Shown: positions 10,151 to 21,720, counted from the first letter of the stretch. The stretch is 64,000 bases of DNA from Nannochloropsis salina CCMP1776 (GCA_004565275.1 SDOX01000036.1:17657-81656); one strand, 5' to 3'. Translations and numbers: made by a program. Notes: a model not told the origin generated them from the sequence alone.

Positions 10151-11075
10151 ATGCGTAAGGCGCGGCCGGGCTGTTTTTTCCCTGCTGGCTTGCCCCTTCC
10201 CTGCCCTACGATCCTGGCGCTGGGTCTTTTTTGGGTGGCCATAGTGGAGGGCTGGCGCATTCCTTTTGTTGCACAAAGCTATAAATACTCAATATCAAGG
10301 TCACAGTATCAGCATTCTCCTCGTTTGACCGCATTTAATGGCCTAACGAGCAGGTAAGCAATTCCTTGAAGTGACGTACGCCCCTCCCGTCCTTGGACCG
10401 TATGCTTTCATTCACGCTCAAACACATCCTGTGCCTACATAATTGTATTAATTGTAGTCATGACATGCCTTCTTACTTTTCCTGTCCAACAGTTCTCGCG
10501 TCGCTACCCGGCTTTTCTCCACCCTTTTGCCGACCGTTGACCCTCCGACTGGCCCTCCGCCTCCATGGTTCATCGATGGCGTCAAATTCGAATGTACCGC
10601 CTGTGGAAAATGCTGTAAAGTCCAAGGTGATGTATGGCTATCTCCCAATGAGGTGGAGTGCGCCGCACGTTACCTAAGCCTGTCCCCAGAAAGCTTTCTC
10701 GCCACGTGGGGGGAGGAAGAGAGGCGCGGGTGGATCCTATTGAAGAGTCGGACTTTTCCCCCCGCGCAAGGGGGAGGGGAGGGTTGTGTCTTTTTGGGTG
10801 ACGACTTAAAATGCTCCATATATGATGCCCGACCTTTGCAATGCCGGACGTACCCGTACTGGCCGCGCATCATGCATTCCCGGGAGACGTGGGAGGCCGA
10901 GAAAGTTGTAAGGGAGGGAGAAGAGGGTGAGGGGAGGCGTTGGGACCCGGTGGAGGGAGGTTGTGAAGGAATTGAGCATGCGGAAGCCGGGGTGGTGGAT
11001 TTCAACAAGGTACGGCAGCAGTTATTGCTGCAAATTGGATACAACCGGGCTCTTCCCGGGGATTTCCTGCCATGA
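10151..11075 (+). CDS. CxxCxxCC (YkgJ/PF03692-type) metal-cluster protein, probably plastid
   Basis: Two exons (10151-10353 and 10493-11075) join in phase to give 261 residues. The core is ECTACGKCCK (Cys102, 105, 108, 109), followed by CVFL, DLKCSIYDARPLQCRTYPYWP and a GGCEGI near the end. This is the YkgJ-type family pattern, in which conserved cysteines are thought to bind a zinc ion or an iron-sulfur cluster; the biochemical role of the family is poorly known. Exon 1 supplies a hydrophobic signal sequence (LALGLFWVAIVEG) followed by WRIPF and a Ser/Arg-rich stretch, which fits the ER-plus-transit leader of a complex plastid. The aromatic residue after the cleavage site is Trp or Phe. Plant and algal relatives are often plastid proteins, which agrees. 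The intron between leader and core is a common place for a targeting exon. Confidence 0.8.
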
Positions 11076-11878
11076 AACGTGTAGACTGACCTGAGCGAGA
11101 CAGAATGCAGACGAAGACTGGGCGTGACTGAACGCAGGAAATCCAAAGGAGTGCATAGTTATGCAAATGATGATTATGAGAGGATGCTCTAACCAAGCTA
11201 TAACGGTCTTATGTCGGGAGGAAAACAAGAAGGGACGTGTGAAGGAGGAAGGGGAGAAAAATAAAAGAAGATGTAAAAGCCACACAACCCGACCTGCCCT
11301 TTGGTTCTCTTCCTGTGATCACCCCTTCGTGCTGACATTTGACTGTATCCGCCACTTACAAATTTGCCGTCTGAACAACTTTCTTTCCACAGCATTTCCC
11401 AAGCCCTCGGCACTTGTGCTGGGACCTTTCTGCTCAGCCGGACCCCGGGACTCTGTATCATCACCTTTCTATCCACATCCCCACGTCTTGTTCACGACGA
11501 TCGTACGGTTTTTGCATGAGATATTTTTTTTCTTCCTTGAAGGTTTGCATTCGGAGGTAAAATCGACACAGGCTTCTTAGAAATGTAATTACGATCCTCG
11601 GACTTCCATATTCCTTCCATGGACTTCTCTCCTTCTTCAAATATTGCCAAGAGGACGAGATATTACCTTCGTCCTCATGGTACTATCCTCATGTATACAC
11701 GCACACAAACACAGACTCGTGTGACGGAGCCAGAACCGATAGGCGGCCCCTCCCGTCCGAGACAACGATCCCCGTACACGATCACTTCTCGTCACCCAAA
11801 CGCCTCCCCCCTCGCGCTCCAAACGCTTTCCTCCTTGTCTTCCCTGCTACTCTCCAAGCCCTTCCGTCTTTTCCTCCC
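11076..11878. other. Intergenic between convergent genes
   Basis: This gap of 803 bp lies between the 3' ends of the CxxC gene and the small membrane-protein gene. Short frames occur on both strands (for example 11619-11930) but they have no motif and overlap the antisense of the next gene's last exon. Nothing further is supported. Confidence 0.45.
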
Positions 11879-12576
11879 TCACGCCCTTTTCCCCGATACT
11901 TTCTCGTCTCCCACCGTGCTCAAAGGGTAAAGGACTAAGGTATAGACAAGAATGATAACAGCTCCTCCAAACTCGCGCGCAAGCTCCATCTGGTCGTCTT
12001 TCATCCTGATGTCCCCATCCTGGTTAATGACCATCCGCAGGATCTGGCGGGAGAAAGAAAGAAAAGAAGGGAGGTGAAAAGCGCAGACGCCAAGGGATCA
12101 CGAGGGGCCTCGGCCTGGCCCGCAGGACGATGCAATCAACACCTGACGAGCGCCAGAGGGGAGACGGATGCCCACAGACAAGCCACGTACGTTTCCATTT
12201 TTGGCCTGGTAGTCCTTTTTGATGCCGGGGAGGTAGGTCGTTATCCAGTACAAGGAGACCAGGATGGCTGCTGCACGTGCAAGCTTGTCCACCAAAGAGA
12301 AAAGGCCGTGGCGTGTGTTGACTCCGGTCAAAGCCATCAGAGGCAAGAGCGCGGCGGTTGCCCAGTAGGTCACCCAAATTATGGGGTCAGGGTCGTTGAA
12401 CTGAGCAGGGGAGGTACACGAGAAGAAAGCATTTGTAATTATCGAGAAAAGAATACATTGATTGCTTGATTTAAAGAAATCCTCGAATAATAATCAACCC
12501 TCTCTACCTGTACGAGCGTGCCAAGTATGAACATAGCGAGGAAAAGAAGAGAAATAGTGCGCTTTAGGACCTCCAT
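11879..12576 (-). CDS. Small four-helix membrane protein, unknown family
   Basis: Three exons on the minus strand (12576-12508, 12400-12191, 12043-11879), all joined in phase 0, give 147 residues. Four hydrophobic segments are visible: ISLLFLAMFILGTLV (about 8-22), IIWVTYWATAALLPLMAL (30-47), AAAILVSLYWITTYL (67-81) and GAVIILVYTLVLYPL (118-132). Between helices 3 and 4 is a hydrophilic loop with NQDGDIRMKDDQMELAREF. The short tail is basic. No targeting presequence is evident beyond the first helix, which could act as a signal anchor. I do not recognise the family. The gene was found only by joining exons; no single frame shows more than about half of it. Donor and acceptor sites are canonical and every junction keeps phase, which is the main evidence that it is real. 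Confidence 0.65.
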
Positions 12577-13295
12577 TGCGAAAGAGTTACGCCAGAAATC
12601 GATTTCCACGTCTGTGTCACAACGTGTGAGTGATACGTCAAGAGAGTGTTAGGGACTAAAAATATGCGAAGAGGTCAGAGAGCGCCTCCTCATTCAGGTA
12701 GCAAGATTCTCGAGATGACAGAACGGTGATGCAGACCCTGTCCAACATGGTCCAACACGTCAGTGGCTACATCCCGGCCAACACACAGTGCACCAGAGGG
12801 ATTCGCATGTGCCTGCGCTTGCACGGGAGATGTGACTCAGTAGGGCACAGAGTCATATGGAAACAAATGCCTCGTATCATATCTTTGATGGGTTATCAAG
12901 ACATACACCCCCCTTCAAGTTTGCCCTTGTGAACCTGGCTCATTGGCAGGATCACAGCAAGCTTGCACCAGGATACCCGGAAGTCTCCATCGACAGCTTC
13001 GAAAGCCTTCCCTGTGTCACACAGCTTTAGATACCGCCATGCCCCCCGCACCCTCACCTCCTGCAATCTCGATTTACACGTCGTGAATTTCGTTGGGGAT
13101 ACTCCGTGCCTATGGGCATCACTCAGGCTCGCCCATCGCCTAACAGAGAAGGGAAGTACTCGCCCGAAGAGGGAGCAACATGCAGCCAGATTGGTTCTTT
13201 AGAAGCTTTCTATGTTGATAAAAACCAGCACGCTTTAAACCACCAGCCCCATCATTTCCTCCCTCGTCTTGTCGTATCAAATATCCACAGCTCTT
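12577..13295. promoter_or_regulatory. Intergenic, divergent promoter region
   Basis: The 719-bp gap lies between the small membrane-protein gene (-) and the Rab GDI gene (+). I see no repeat, RNA gene or supported frame. It should include the promoters of both genes. Confidence 0.4.
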
Positions 13296-16200
13296 ATGGC
13301 CGATATCACCACCACTGCAGCCCTTCCTCCCGAAGGTGCATCGAAGAGCGCGACCGAAACGGTTCCCTCCCCTCCACAGGAGACTGAAAAGCCGGCTCCT
13401 ACAGAGGAGAGCGGTCCTGATTTAAGCTGGCTGCCTCCCGGAAAAAAGCCTCTGGCTGATGGTTTGTACGACGCTATTGTCATGGGCACGGGTTTGAAAG
13501 TGAGTGTGGGGGCCGAAGTTGCAGCATGGAAGGAGGGAATGGGATAAATGATGTGTCTGTGTTCGAAGAAGAGGGTGGTTGGCCGGAGCAAGTGAGAGAA
13601 AAGCATGGCGAGAGTAGCTTTGAGACAACCAGTCCAAAGGCGCTGGACACAAATTCGGCACTAACTTCCCTGCCGTTTGGACAGGAATGCATCATCTCCG
13701 GCCTCCTCTCCGTCATGGGGTTGAAGGTTTTGCACATTGACCGCAACGCGTACTATGGGTGCGTGACTGCCGCGCTTCTTTCCTCCATCTGCTTTCTTGT
13801 CAGGATACTCGCCTTTCTAGAATCTTTGGCCCCTCGTGTGTGTGTTACCCAGTGGCCCTTTCCCTCTTTCCGGGGCCGTGTCCTCCATCGCGCCCTTACC
13901 TCTACCTCCTTCCCTCCCTTCCTCGCTCTCTCCCAGTGGGGAATGTGCTTCTCTGAACTTGACAAATTTATACGCAAAATTCCGCCCAGAAGGGGCCCGA
14001 GACCCGCCCACGGCCTTGGGTAGGAAGAGAGGAAAAGGGGACGCGGGGGAGGGAGGGAGGGAGGGAGGGAGGGAGGGAGGGAGGGAGGGAGGGCCTGCTC
14101 CTATTGCGACGCTCTGCATGTGTGAGAGGACGAGAAATACCGGCCAGTGCACGTGCTACCTCTCGAAGACGGCGCTCAGTCGCTCCCTCTTCCCCGCCCT
14201 CCCCCCCGCCCTTCCCGTTCAGGGAGCAACCGGGACTACAACGTGGACCTGGTGCCCAAGTTCATCATGGCCTGCGGCAATTTGGTGAAGATCCTCCTCC
14301 ACACCAAGGTATGAATATGGTATGAAGGCAGAGAGGTGTGTCCTTCGGGTTGCTCCTTGCCTACGGGCAGCGAGGGCGAGGGAGGGAGCAACGTATGGGG
14401 GGAGAGGGGATTGACCTTGCCTACGGGCAGCGAGGGCGAGGGAGGGAGCAACGTATGGGGGGAGAGGGGATTGTCCTTGGGGTGGCTCCTAGCCTATGGG
14501 TAGCGAGGGCGAAGGGGGGGGAGGGGGAAGGAACGTGATGGTTCCCACGCTTTCTTCCCACAGGTGACGCGCTACTTGGAGTTCAAGAATGTGGATGGCA
14601 GCTACGTCTTCCGACAGGGCAAGATCTACAAGGTATATCTTTCCTCCCTCCTTCCCTCCCTCCCTCCCTCCCTTTCTCTCTTTCTTGCCCTCTGCCTTTC
14701 CTCTCTTCTTCCTGATGTCTCCGCCCTCCTCCCGAACATGAGAGTTAAGGTTTCCATTATGCATGGCGTGTCCTGACCTCCTCCCTCCCTCCCTCCCTCC
14801 CTTCCTCCCATCCCTCCTCCCTGCCTCCCTTTCTCCCTGCCTCTGCAGGTACCTGCCACCTTGGACGAAGCTCTCATGACGTCCCTGATCGGCCTCTTCG
14901 AGAAACGACGCTTTAGGAACTTTCTCTCGTACCTCGCCAAATATGATGAAAAGGACCCGAGCACTTTTGGAGGTAGGGAGGAGGAGAAGGAAGATCGGAA
15001 GAGAGGGCTGCGAACGGCGTGGGCCGTGTCTCGCCTTGATTCCGGCGGGCTCGGCAGAGTTCTCAGAGAGAGAGCCAGAAGGAGAGAGAAAGAAAGAGAG
15101 AGAGAGAGCCAGAAGGAGAGAGAAAGAGAGAGAGAGAGAGCCACACATGGTTCTACGCACACATAACCCAAGCACCCCTCCTCCCCTCCATGATGTGTCG
15201 TCGGCGCGATTGTCTCAGGCTACGACCTGTCCCGTATGACCATGCGCGGCCTCTACGACAAATATGGCCTGGACGAGGGGACACGGACCTTCACGGGTAT
15301 GCCCGGGCGGAGGGAGGGAGGGAGGGAGGGAGGGAGGGAGGAAGGAAGGAGGGGAGGCAGGGAGGGAGGGAGGGAGGGAGGGAGGATTTGGGAAGGACGG
15401 CGGTCGTATTGATCGCCCGGCGGCAAGAAGTTGTCGATTGCAGCTAATTTATCCTTTCTTTCTCCTCCCCTCCCTCGGCCCCTCCTTCCTTCCTCAGGGC
15501 ACGCCATGGCCTTGCACTTGGATGACAGTTACTTGGACAGACCCGCCCTCGAGACGGTGAAAGCGATCCAGCTTTATGTCTACTCGTTGGAGCGGTACGG
15601 GAAGAGCCCTTATATATACCCGATTTATGGCCTGGGAGGTAGGTAGGTAGGTATGTAGGTAGGGAGGGAGGGAGGTAGGGAGGGAGGGAGGGAGGGAGGG
15701 AGGGAGGGAGGGCGGAAAAGCGCATGTGGGGGGGCCATCCTCATGCCTTACCTTTTCCACTTCAGGCCTGCCAGAGGGCTTCTCCCGCCTATGCGCCATC
15801 AATGGAGGCACATTCATGCTAGACCACAGCGTGGACGAGATCCTGTACACGCCCGAGGTACGAGAGGGAGGGAGGCAGGGAGGGAGGGAGGGAGGGAGAG
15901 GGGAAAGCGGCCTGATGCCCTTTCATCAGAGGGGTTTGTCTTCGTGTCTGTTGTGGGTGTCATGGCATAGCATCGGCTCAGTGTCACGCACTGCGCTTGT
16001 TTAAGCCCATTCCAAATTCCCTCTCACCTCTACGCGTACCCCCTCCTTTGGATGGCCTGGGACCCCAGGGCGTGGCGGAGGGCATTCGGCACGGTGACGA
16101 GGTCGCCAAGGCCAAGTTCTTGATCGGCGACCCGTCCTATTTCCCTAAGGACAAGATCCAGGCGACAGGACGGTTCGAGGAGGGGGATGGAAGAGGGGAG

Positions 16201-17191
16201 GGCGGAAGTGATGACAGGAAGGGAGAAGGGAGCAGGAGGCAAGAGGACTGAGAAAATGAAGGGCGAATAAGGGACGGTGGTTTTGAACGATGAATGTTGG
16301 GCTTATGCGTCTCACCTACATGCCCACAGCGTGGTCCGCTCCATTGTCCTTATGGATCATCCTGTTGCGAGTACCAGGTGCGATGGGGGCATGAAGAAGG
16401 GAGAGATGGAGGGAGGGAGGGAGGGAGGGAGGAGGGAGGGAGGGAGGGAGGGAGGAGGGAGAGGGAAGGAAGAGAAAGCAGCCGACAAACCTGACTTGCT
16501 TTTGTTAACCTTTCCTCCCTCTGGTCTTCTTTACCCAATTTTTGTCGTCTTCAGTAACTCCGAATCGGCCCAAATCATCATTCCTGCGTCCGAGCTGAAG
16601 CGCCACCATGATGTTTACATCGCCGTCATCTCCTACGCTCACATGGTGGCCGCCCAAGGTAGGCCCAGAGGGGAGTCCGAATGAACGGAGGGAATGAGCA
16701 AGGGTTATCATATTTCATTGTATTTGCTATTTACAGGGAGGTTTATTGCGATCGCATCCACCACGGTGGAAACGGGGAACCCGTTGCAAGAGTTGGAACC
16801 GGCAATCAAGCTTTTGGGTAATTACATTGAACGCTTCGACTCGGTAAGGCGGGCGGGAAAGTCAGAAAAATGGTGGCGGAGGAATAAAGGACATGGAGAT
16901 GGGGGAGTGGGATGGAATAGATATGGCAGCAGATGGAATAGAGTCTCGTCGGAGCCCTTGCACACGTATGTCATGGTCACTTTTAAAGATCTCTCTGGTC
17001 CCTGTCAGGTTGAAGACACGTATTCCCCCCTTGAGGATGGTTCCAAGGACCACTGTTTCATCTCCTCTTCGTACGATGCCACGTCGCATTTCGAGACGAC
17101 GGCCGAGGATGTGCTGTCGCTCTACCGACGAATTACGGGGAAGGAGCTTGATTTGACGATTTCTGCTGACTCCACGGACGCAGACTACTGA
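13296..17191 (+). CDS. Rab GDP-dissociation inhibitor (GDI)
   Basis: Rab GDI extracts prenylated GDP-bound Rab GTPases from membranes and recycles them through the cytosol. Fourteen exons join in phase: 13296-13499, 13685-13758, 13937-14019, 14223-14308, 14564-14632, 14849-14972, 15219-15296, 15498-15638, 15766-15857, 16069-16172, 16330-16377, 16555-16658, 16737-16843 and 17009-17191. They encode 498 residues. Diagnostic segments are [10 protein letters not shown] (58-67), [89 protein letters not shown] and [15 protein letters not shown], followed by a C-terminal [12 protein letters not shown] region. The fold is complete. An extension of about 55 residues rich in Pro, Glu and Ser precedes the usual GDI start. 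Introns are 60-250 bp and most carry GGGA or CCCT tracts; intron 4 carries a 60-bp minisatellite. Confidence 0.95.
14046..14093. repeat. (GGGA)n tract in Rab GDI intron 3
   Basis: About twelve GGGA units follow the donor at 14020, on the sense strand. The same intron ends in a C/T-rich tract before the acceptor at 14222, so its two ends are partly complementary. Confidence 0.95.
14355..14473. repeat. 60-bp minisatellite, two near-perfect copies plus a diverged third
   Basis: Copies at 14355-14414 and 14415-14473 are identical over essentially the whole 60-bp unit, which begins CCTTGCCTACGGGCAGCGAG. A diverged third copy of the first part is at about 14474-14517 and matches 14341-14384 with several substitutions. 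The array lies wholly inside Rab GDI intron 4 (14309-14563). Confidence 0.9.
15309..15385. repeat. (GGGA)n tract in Rab GDI intron 7
   Basis: A purine-rich run of GGGA units with a few GGAA and GGCA interruptions lies near the 5' end of the intron 15297-15497. The 3' end of that intron is C/T-rich. Confidence 0.95.
15636..15712. repeat. GGTA-to-GGGA repeat in Rab GDI intron 8
   Basis: The intron opens directly with GGTA/GTAG repeats that grade into a GGGA run. The donor itself sits in the repeat: any of several GTAGGTAG registers could be used, but only 15639 keeps the reading phase. Confidence 0.85.
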
Positions 17192-18079
17192 AAGAAGCGA
17201 CTAAAAAGGGTTAGGTGAAAGGAGAGGCGAAGATTTCGTGTTTGGTTGAAACGAAAAATGATGCAATCATTGGTAAAAGAAACGGGGTGAGGAGAGTGGG
17301 GCAAGACGGATGGTGGTGGTATACAAACAAAATGGCTTTGTAAGAAATGGCCAGCAAGCGCTCTTTTTGGGAATTTCGGGAGTTCTTTGGAAATTTTATA
17401 TAAAGAATAAGAATCTGAAAGAAGGAGCGAGAAATTTGTTTGCGCCTGAATCCGAGTGGGGCTGCCAGTATGACTTTTTTTCGCACTGTTTTGGGAGAGG
17501 AGGTAGGTCTAACTGGCTCCCCACTTGCGAGAAGACATCGTACGCAAATCAATGCTTAGAAATAATGGGACATTCAATTATAAGTGATCAGACTTTTTAT
17601 ACTTTCTGTGCAAGACATAAACAACATAATTGACCGGACTTCGCACAATTCAGGGACAGGAACTAGCATCGGCCCAGATGTCGGGAAAAGCCTTTTAAAA
17701 TTTCAAATCCGTTCGATTAAACGGTCGGCGTCTGCACTGGTCATTGAGGCCGTCATTGCGACCTTGCCAAAGTCTTTCATTTATACAAGATAGTTTATTG
17801 ATATTGACCTCAATTATCAAATTAATCTTGTCCTTCTCACTCATTGTCACGCTTTGCTTCTTATGATACGGTGGCATCAAGCCTTAACGGTTCTGTAGGT
17901 CCTACATCCTCATCTTATTCCAAGCTTTCTTGTGCATGCTCACTTGCATACCCATACAGTCAAAAGACCGTAATGTATACCATTGTTCAAAATTTTAGTA
18001 ATCTATACATAAATTTGGCAGGTGTTCCGCGCCTGGAGCCGTACCATTGCGTCGCCAATTTGGCTGGCGTCTTACCGCA
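17192..18079. promoter_or_regulatory. Intergenic, AT-rich
   Basis: An 888-bp gap separates two plus-strand genes. It is markedly more AT-rich than its flanks and lacks the GGGA/CCCT tracts of the introns. It should hold the GDI 3' end and the promoter of the large membrane-protein gene. No frame is supported. Confidence 0.4.
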
Positions 18080-21000
18080 ATGGGCGGCCGGAAGCCTACT
18101 CGAGAGGATAGCACGTTTCAGAGCGGCGTTGCGTCCGACTCGACTCCATCCCACTACGACGTCCCTCCTTCGGCTTCGGCGGTGCAACCCTTATCCATTC
18201 AGAGCCCGGGGGGTACTTCCAGCACTTTTGAAGTTCACATAACTTCAGGACCTTTTACGACGCGTGCAGGGGAGGATGAAAGCGGCTCGTTCGCCTTTCA
18301 CGATCATACATCAGGGGTCAAGGGGGGTAAAAGTAATGGTAACATAGCCAAGAGTCATACGGACGGGAAGCCGTCGAAGATTTATGGAAATCAGAATCAT
18401 GGTGTGAAGCGAACAGGCGCCGTCGCGGCCACACAGGGCAGGGAAACAACACCCTTTTCACACAGAGGTGGAAGCGACCGCGCTCGCACGATTCACACTC
18501 CAGAAAGCAACTCTGATGACGAGAGCCTCACATCCAGTGGCCAACGCCGGCAAGAGCAACTAGGTTTGCTCGGGAAGAGCTCCCGGGCTGTCACTCGCTT
18601 GTGGAGGCCCTTTGGGCGTGTCCACCACATTGTGGGAGACGAGGAGGAAATGAGCCGACACCCGTCCCTCATGCACCGAGCACCGACGGCTCGTGTGACC
18701 CGCTTCTTCCTCTGGCGGAAATGGACGATCATCGTGATTATTTTGCAGATGTACGTCCAAGTAGGTGTCGACATTCGAAATTTCAGCATCTTCATGCAAG
18801 ACCCTTACGAGTCTCTTTGCCCCTGCCGGGACGCTGTCAAGGCACGAGAAGCCGCAGAAGCTGAAGCCACACGGGCAAGCAGAGCAAACCTTGCCACTCG
18901 TTCTGCCTTGGGGGTGGCCACTCTGATGGCTGCCGTCCGAGGATCTCCCTTGTCCGCGGCCCGCTATGCGGCCCAGGCGCAGCAATACCATCCGGACGCA
19001 GACAGGAGGGTGGAGGTTCCATCCTGGGATGATATGCAGTCTACTCTGCAGCAACAAGGAGTAGGGGTGAATGAGAACGTAGGGCCTTCCCTGGAGGTGT
19101 GGCGGGACGTCTTGCTCCAGCCTGACGGCAGCCTCCTGTCTCCAGAGGAGGCCTACAACCAGGCTATCGCCCATGGCATGTTGCCGTCTGAAGACACCGC
19201 CCAGCGGCTCCAGGAACTGTATGCTTCCCTCCAAAAAAGCGAGAAAGAGGAAGAAAAGCAAGGAGGTCGGCGCTTGCAGGCACAAGCGCCACGGCCTGGG
19301 ACCCCACCGGGGCGAGAAGACGCATCCTACCAGGTGCAAGAGGCCCCCTCCCTACCTTCTTCAAATGACTCAGGGGACACAACGGCCGGGACCGATGAAT
19401 TCGGGCCCATTGGCTCTGACCAAGACCTGAACCCCAAGTGCGATATTTGCGACAGCGTGGCCACCGTGGCGCGGACGGGGATGCTCCCCGCTTGCTACAA
19501 ATACCACGCCTCGCCCGGTTTCAACCAGGTCGTGGACGCGGGTGAAAACGACGCCAAAATCGGGCTGTTGGCTTTCCGGACAGTCAACTCCACCAGGCCA
19601 ATTTCCCTCATTTACCAATGCAACGGGACCGACGAGGGGAAAAAAAGCACCACCTGCTTTCAAGACTCAAAGTTGTTGCTCAAACGCGACTGCACGATAG
19701 GGTTCGACGCTTCCGAGTACGTCACGGTCGAGATGAGTGCCGTCCTGGCGCGGCTCACCTATGCCCCCAGCCTGACCATGCGGTGGGCCGACTGTGATCC
19801 GGACACCCACGTCCAGACCCGGGAGAAAGTCTGCCTGTCCAATGGAAAGATGGTGGCGCTCGGCTACTGCGAAGCCGCCGGCCTGGAACCTCCAGTGATT
19901 GAGCGCGAATGCTGCTTGGGGTCGGAGGACATTTTTGACACCGTGTACAACCAAGATTACAACAATTTACTCATTTTTTTCGATGTGGTGGCCCTGGTCG
20001 TCTCCTTCTCCCGCCTGATCGCCACGCACCTCGCCCTGTATTTCATCGACTCCCACAAAATGTCCGCAATCTTCGTCGTGTGGGCATGGGCTGTACCTTT
20101 CCTGGGCGCGTTCATCAAGTACTCTTACCCCTTGAATGGCTTCGTCTCCGAATCGGGCCGGGATGGGGCGATAGAATTCATGGCCTCCCTGACCGGCTCC
20201 GAGTACGTGAACAACAAAGGCTTGACGCAGGCGATGGCTGAGGCCATGTCCCGGTCTGGAGGGTACGACCCCATCTTGCTCTACCTCATGAACCTGGTCG
20301 ACGCGCTCCGGAGCTACGCTGTGTATGGACAGGCATTTGTGGTGGTAACCATTGAGTTTTATTACCGCTTCTTGTACGCCTTGATGGTGCTGGGAGAATT
20401 GGGTCCCCTGGCCATCAGTGTCCTGCCCGGCTTCCGCTCCGCAGCAGTTGTGCTCAAGACACTGCTGCCGGAATCTGCCACGTTGGGGTGGTTGGTAAGC
20501 GTCGGACCGATGGTTTATATGCCGTTCCTCGCCTGCGCGCTGATCATGTTCATCCAAGTCTTCTCGGACTACTGGTTCACGCTCTCCTCCCTCTCCTATT
20601 CCCTGAGCAATCTGGTCATGATCGTCTTTTTTTGGCGAAACTCTGGGATTTACATCGATCCGGTCTCCTTCCGGAAGCAATTGATCCGACAAGATATGAT
20701 CCGAAACGTGCTACTCGCGGCTTCATTCGCCTTTGCCATGGTATTCATGGTGGAAAGTTCCCGGCGGGAAAGTCAGGGGGCCGGGAGCACGATGCGGACG
20801 ATCGGTCCGGCTGGCTTTTTGAGCTTTGTCGTGCGCTGCGTCTTGAACTTTCAACTGGCGAGCGTCTTCAGTGCAGACGTGGTATTGTATCTGCTTCGCC
20901 GCCTCCAACGTCAGGCTCGGCAAGACCGCTCTAGCAACATGGAGTACGAACGTGCCTTGAAAGAATTTTGGGTCCTGGACGAGCTCAAAGATTTGGAGTT

Positions 21001-21403
21001 GGAAATGCGGGGCGACAGCATTGATATCAGCGCAAGCGCCAGTGCCGCCGTGGCCGAATTGGACCGACAGGGAAGACAAGACAAGCCCGGGCAGGAAAAA
21101 AAGCGACGGCCAGGACGGGAGGGTGAGAAGGTATCGTCTGGAGAGGAGGAAGAAACAGAGCCCACAACGCCTTTGAATGGGTGGGTGGCTGCTGTGGTGG
21201 AAATGGATGGAGGCGGAGAAAGAGGAGCCAAAGAGAGGGAGAAAGGGAAGGCGGAGAAGCGAAAGCCAAGCATACGACCTTCCTCGGTCCACTTTTCGTC
21301 GTCCTCGCCAAACGGACTTGGGACCTATAGCGACTGCAGCAGTCCTGAGAGCCCAGAAAAATTAGAGACAGGCACTACACCGCTGCGAGGAAAACGCGCG
21401 TAG
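18080..21403 (+). CDS. Large polytopic membrane protein with Cys-rich ectodomain, unknown family
   Basis: A single uninterrupted frame encodes 1107 residues. The ATG at 18080 is used; the frame is open upstream only to a TTG. The first 205 residues are polar and Ser-rich. One membrane helix follows (WTIIVIILQMYVQVGVDI, about 214-231). Residues 250-620 form a long hydrophilic region whose second half has many paired cysteines (KCDICD, LPACYKY, ERECCLGSED) and NST/NGT glycosylation sites. It is therefore probably lumenal or extracellular. From about 625 to 945 there are six or seven more hydrophobic segments, for example LLIFFDVVALVVSFSRLIA and FVVVTIEFYYRFLYALMVL. The C-terminal 160 residues are highly charged and presumably cytosolic. 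No transporter, channel or receptor signature is recognisable. It lacks introns although flanked by genes with 14 and 16 exons. Confidence 0.75.
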   Translation: MGGRKPTREDSTFQSGVASDSTPSHYDVPPSASAVQPLSIQSPGGTSSTFEVHITSGPFTTRAGEDESGSFAFHDHTSGVKGGKSNGNIAKSHTDGKPSKIYGNQNHGVKRTGAVAATQGRETTPFSHRGGSDRARTIHTPESNSDDESLTSSGQRRQEQLGLLGKSSRAVTRLWRPFGRVHHIVGDEEEMSRHPSLMHRAPTARVTRFFLWRKWTIIVIILQMYVQVGVDIRNFSIFMQDPYESLCPCRDAVKAREAAEAEATRASRANLATRSALGVATLMAAVRGSPLSAARYAAQAQQYHPDADRRVEVPSWDDMQSTLQQQGVGVNENVGPSLEVWRDVLLQPDGSLLSPEEAYNQAIAHGMLPSEDTAQRLQELYASLQKSEKEEEKQGGRRLQAQAPRPGTPPGREDASYQVQEAPSLPSSNDSGDTTAGTDEFGPIGSDQDLNPKCDICDSVATVARTGMLPACYKYHASPGFNQVVDAGENDAKIGLLAFRTVNSTRPISLIYQCNGTDEGKKSTTCFQDSKLLLKRDCTIGFDASEYVTVEMSAVLARLTYAPSLTMRWADCDPDTHVQTREKVCLSNGKMVALGYCEAAGLEPPVIERECCLGSEDIFDTVYNQDYNNLLIFFDVVALVVSFSRLIATHLALYFIDSHKMSAIFVVWAWAVPFLGAFIKYSYPLNGFVSESGRDGAIEFMASLTGSEYVNNKGLTQAMAEAMSRSGGYDPILLYLMNLVDALRSYAVYGQAFVVVTIEFYYRFLYALMVLGELGPLAISVLPGFRSAAVVLKTLLPESATLGWLVSVGPMVYMPFLACALIMFIQVFSDYWFTLSSLSYSLSNLVMIVFFWRNSGIYIDPVSFRKQLIRQDMIRNVLLAASFAFAMVFMVESSRRESQGAGSTMRTIGPAGFLSFVVRCVLNFQLASVFSADVVLYLLRRLQRQARQDRSSNMEYERALKEFWVLDELKDLELEMRGDSIDISASASAAVAELDRQGRQDKPGQEKKRRPGREGEKVSSGEEEETEPTTPLNGWVAAVVEMDGGGERGAKEREKGKAEKRKPSIRPSSVHFSSSSPNGLGTYSDCSSPESPEKLETGTTPLRGKRA

Positions 21404-21720
21404 TCAAGGGGGTCGAAAGCCATCAAAGAGTAGAGGTCCCAAAAAAATATAGGTCTTTATGCTGTTCGAGTCACCCTAAAATTTAATTTCTTTTGTGCAG
21501 CGTTTTATGGGCTTGGACAGCCACGCCAAACGCCCTTTTAAAATTTTATCGTCGCTTACGACAAATGATTGCGGCATTGTATTAAACACAGCTGCCGGAT
21601 TTCGTAGGATGTCCGTGACCCATTTACGGACCAAGTCCAAAGGCCGTGATGGTCCCCGATCAGTCTTTTCCCCTCCACAACCGCCCAGCGTCGTTTACGC
21701 TCAATCCTTTTCCCCCCTGG
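21404..21720. other. Intergenic between convergent 3' ends
   Basis: The 317-bp gap separates the stop codons of the large membrane-protein gene (+) and the PMS2-type gene (-). I see nothing in it beyond probable 3' untranslated sequence. Confidence 0.4.

Noticed and set aside
14355-14473. Possible CRISPR-like direct repeat
   Set aside because: Two adjacent 60-bp copies without spacers inside a eukaryotic intron are a minisatellite.
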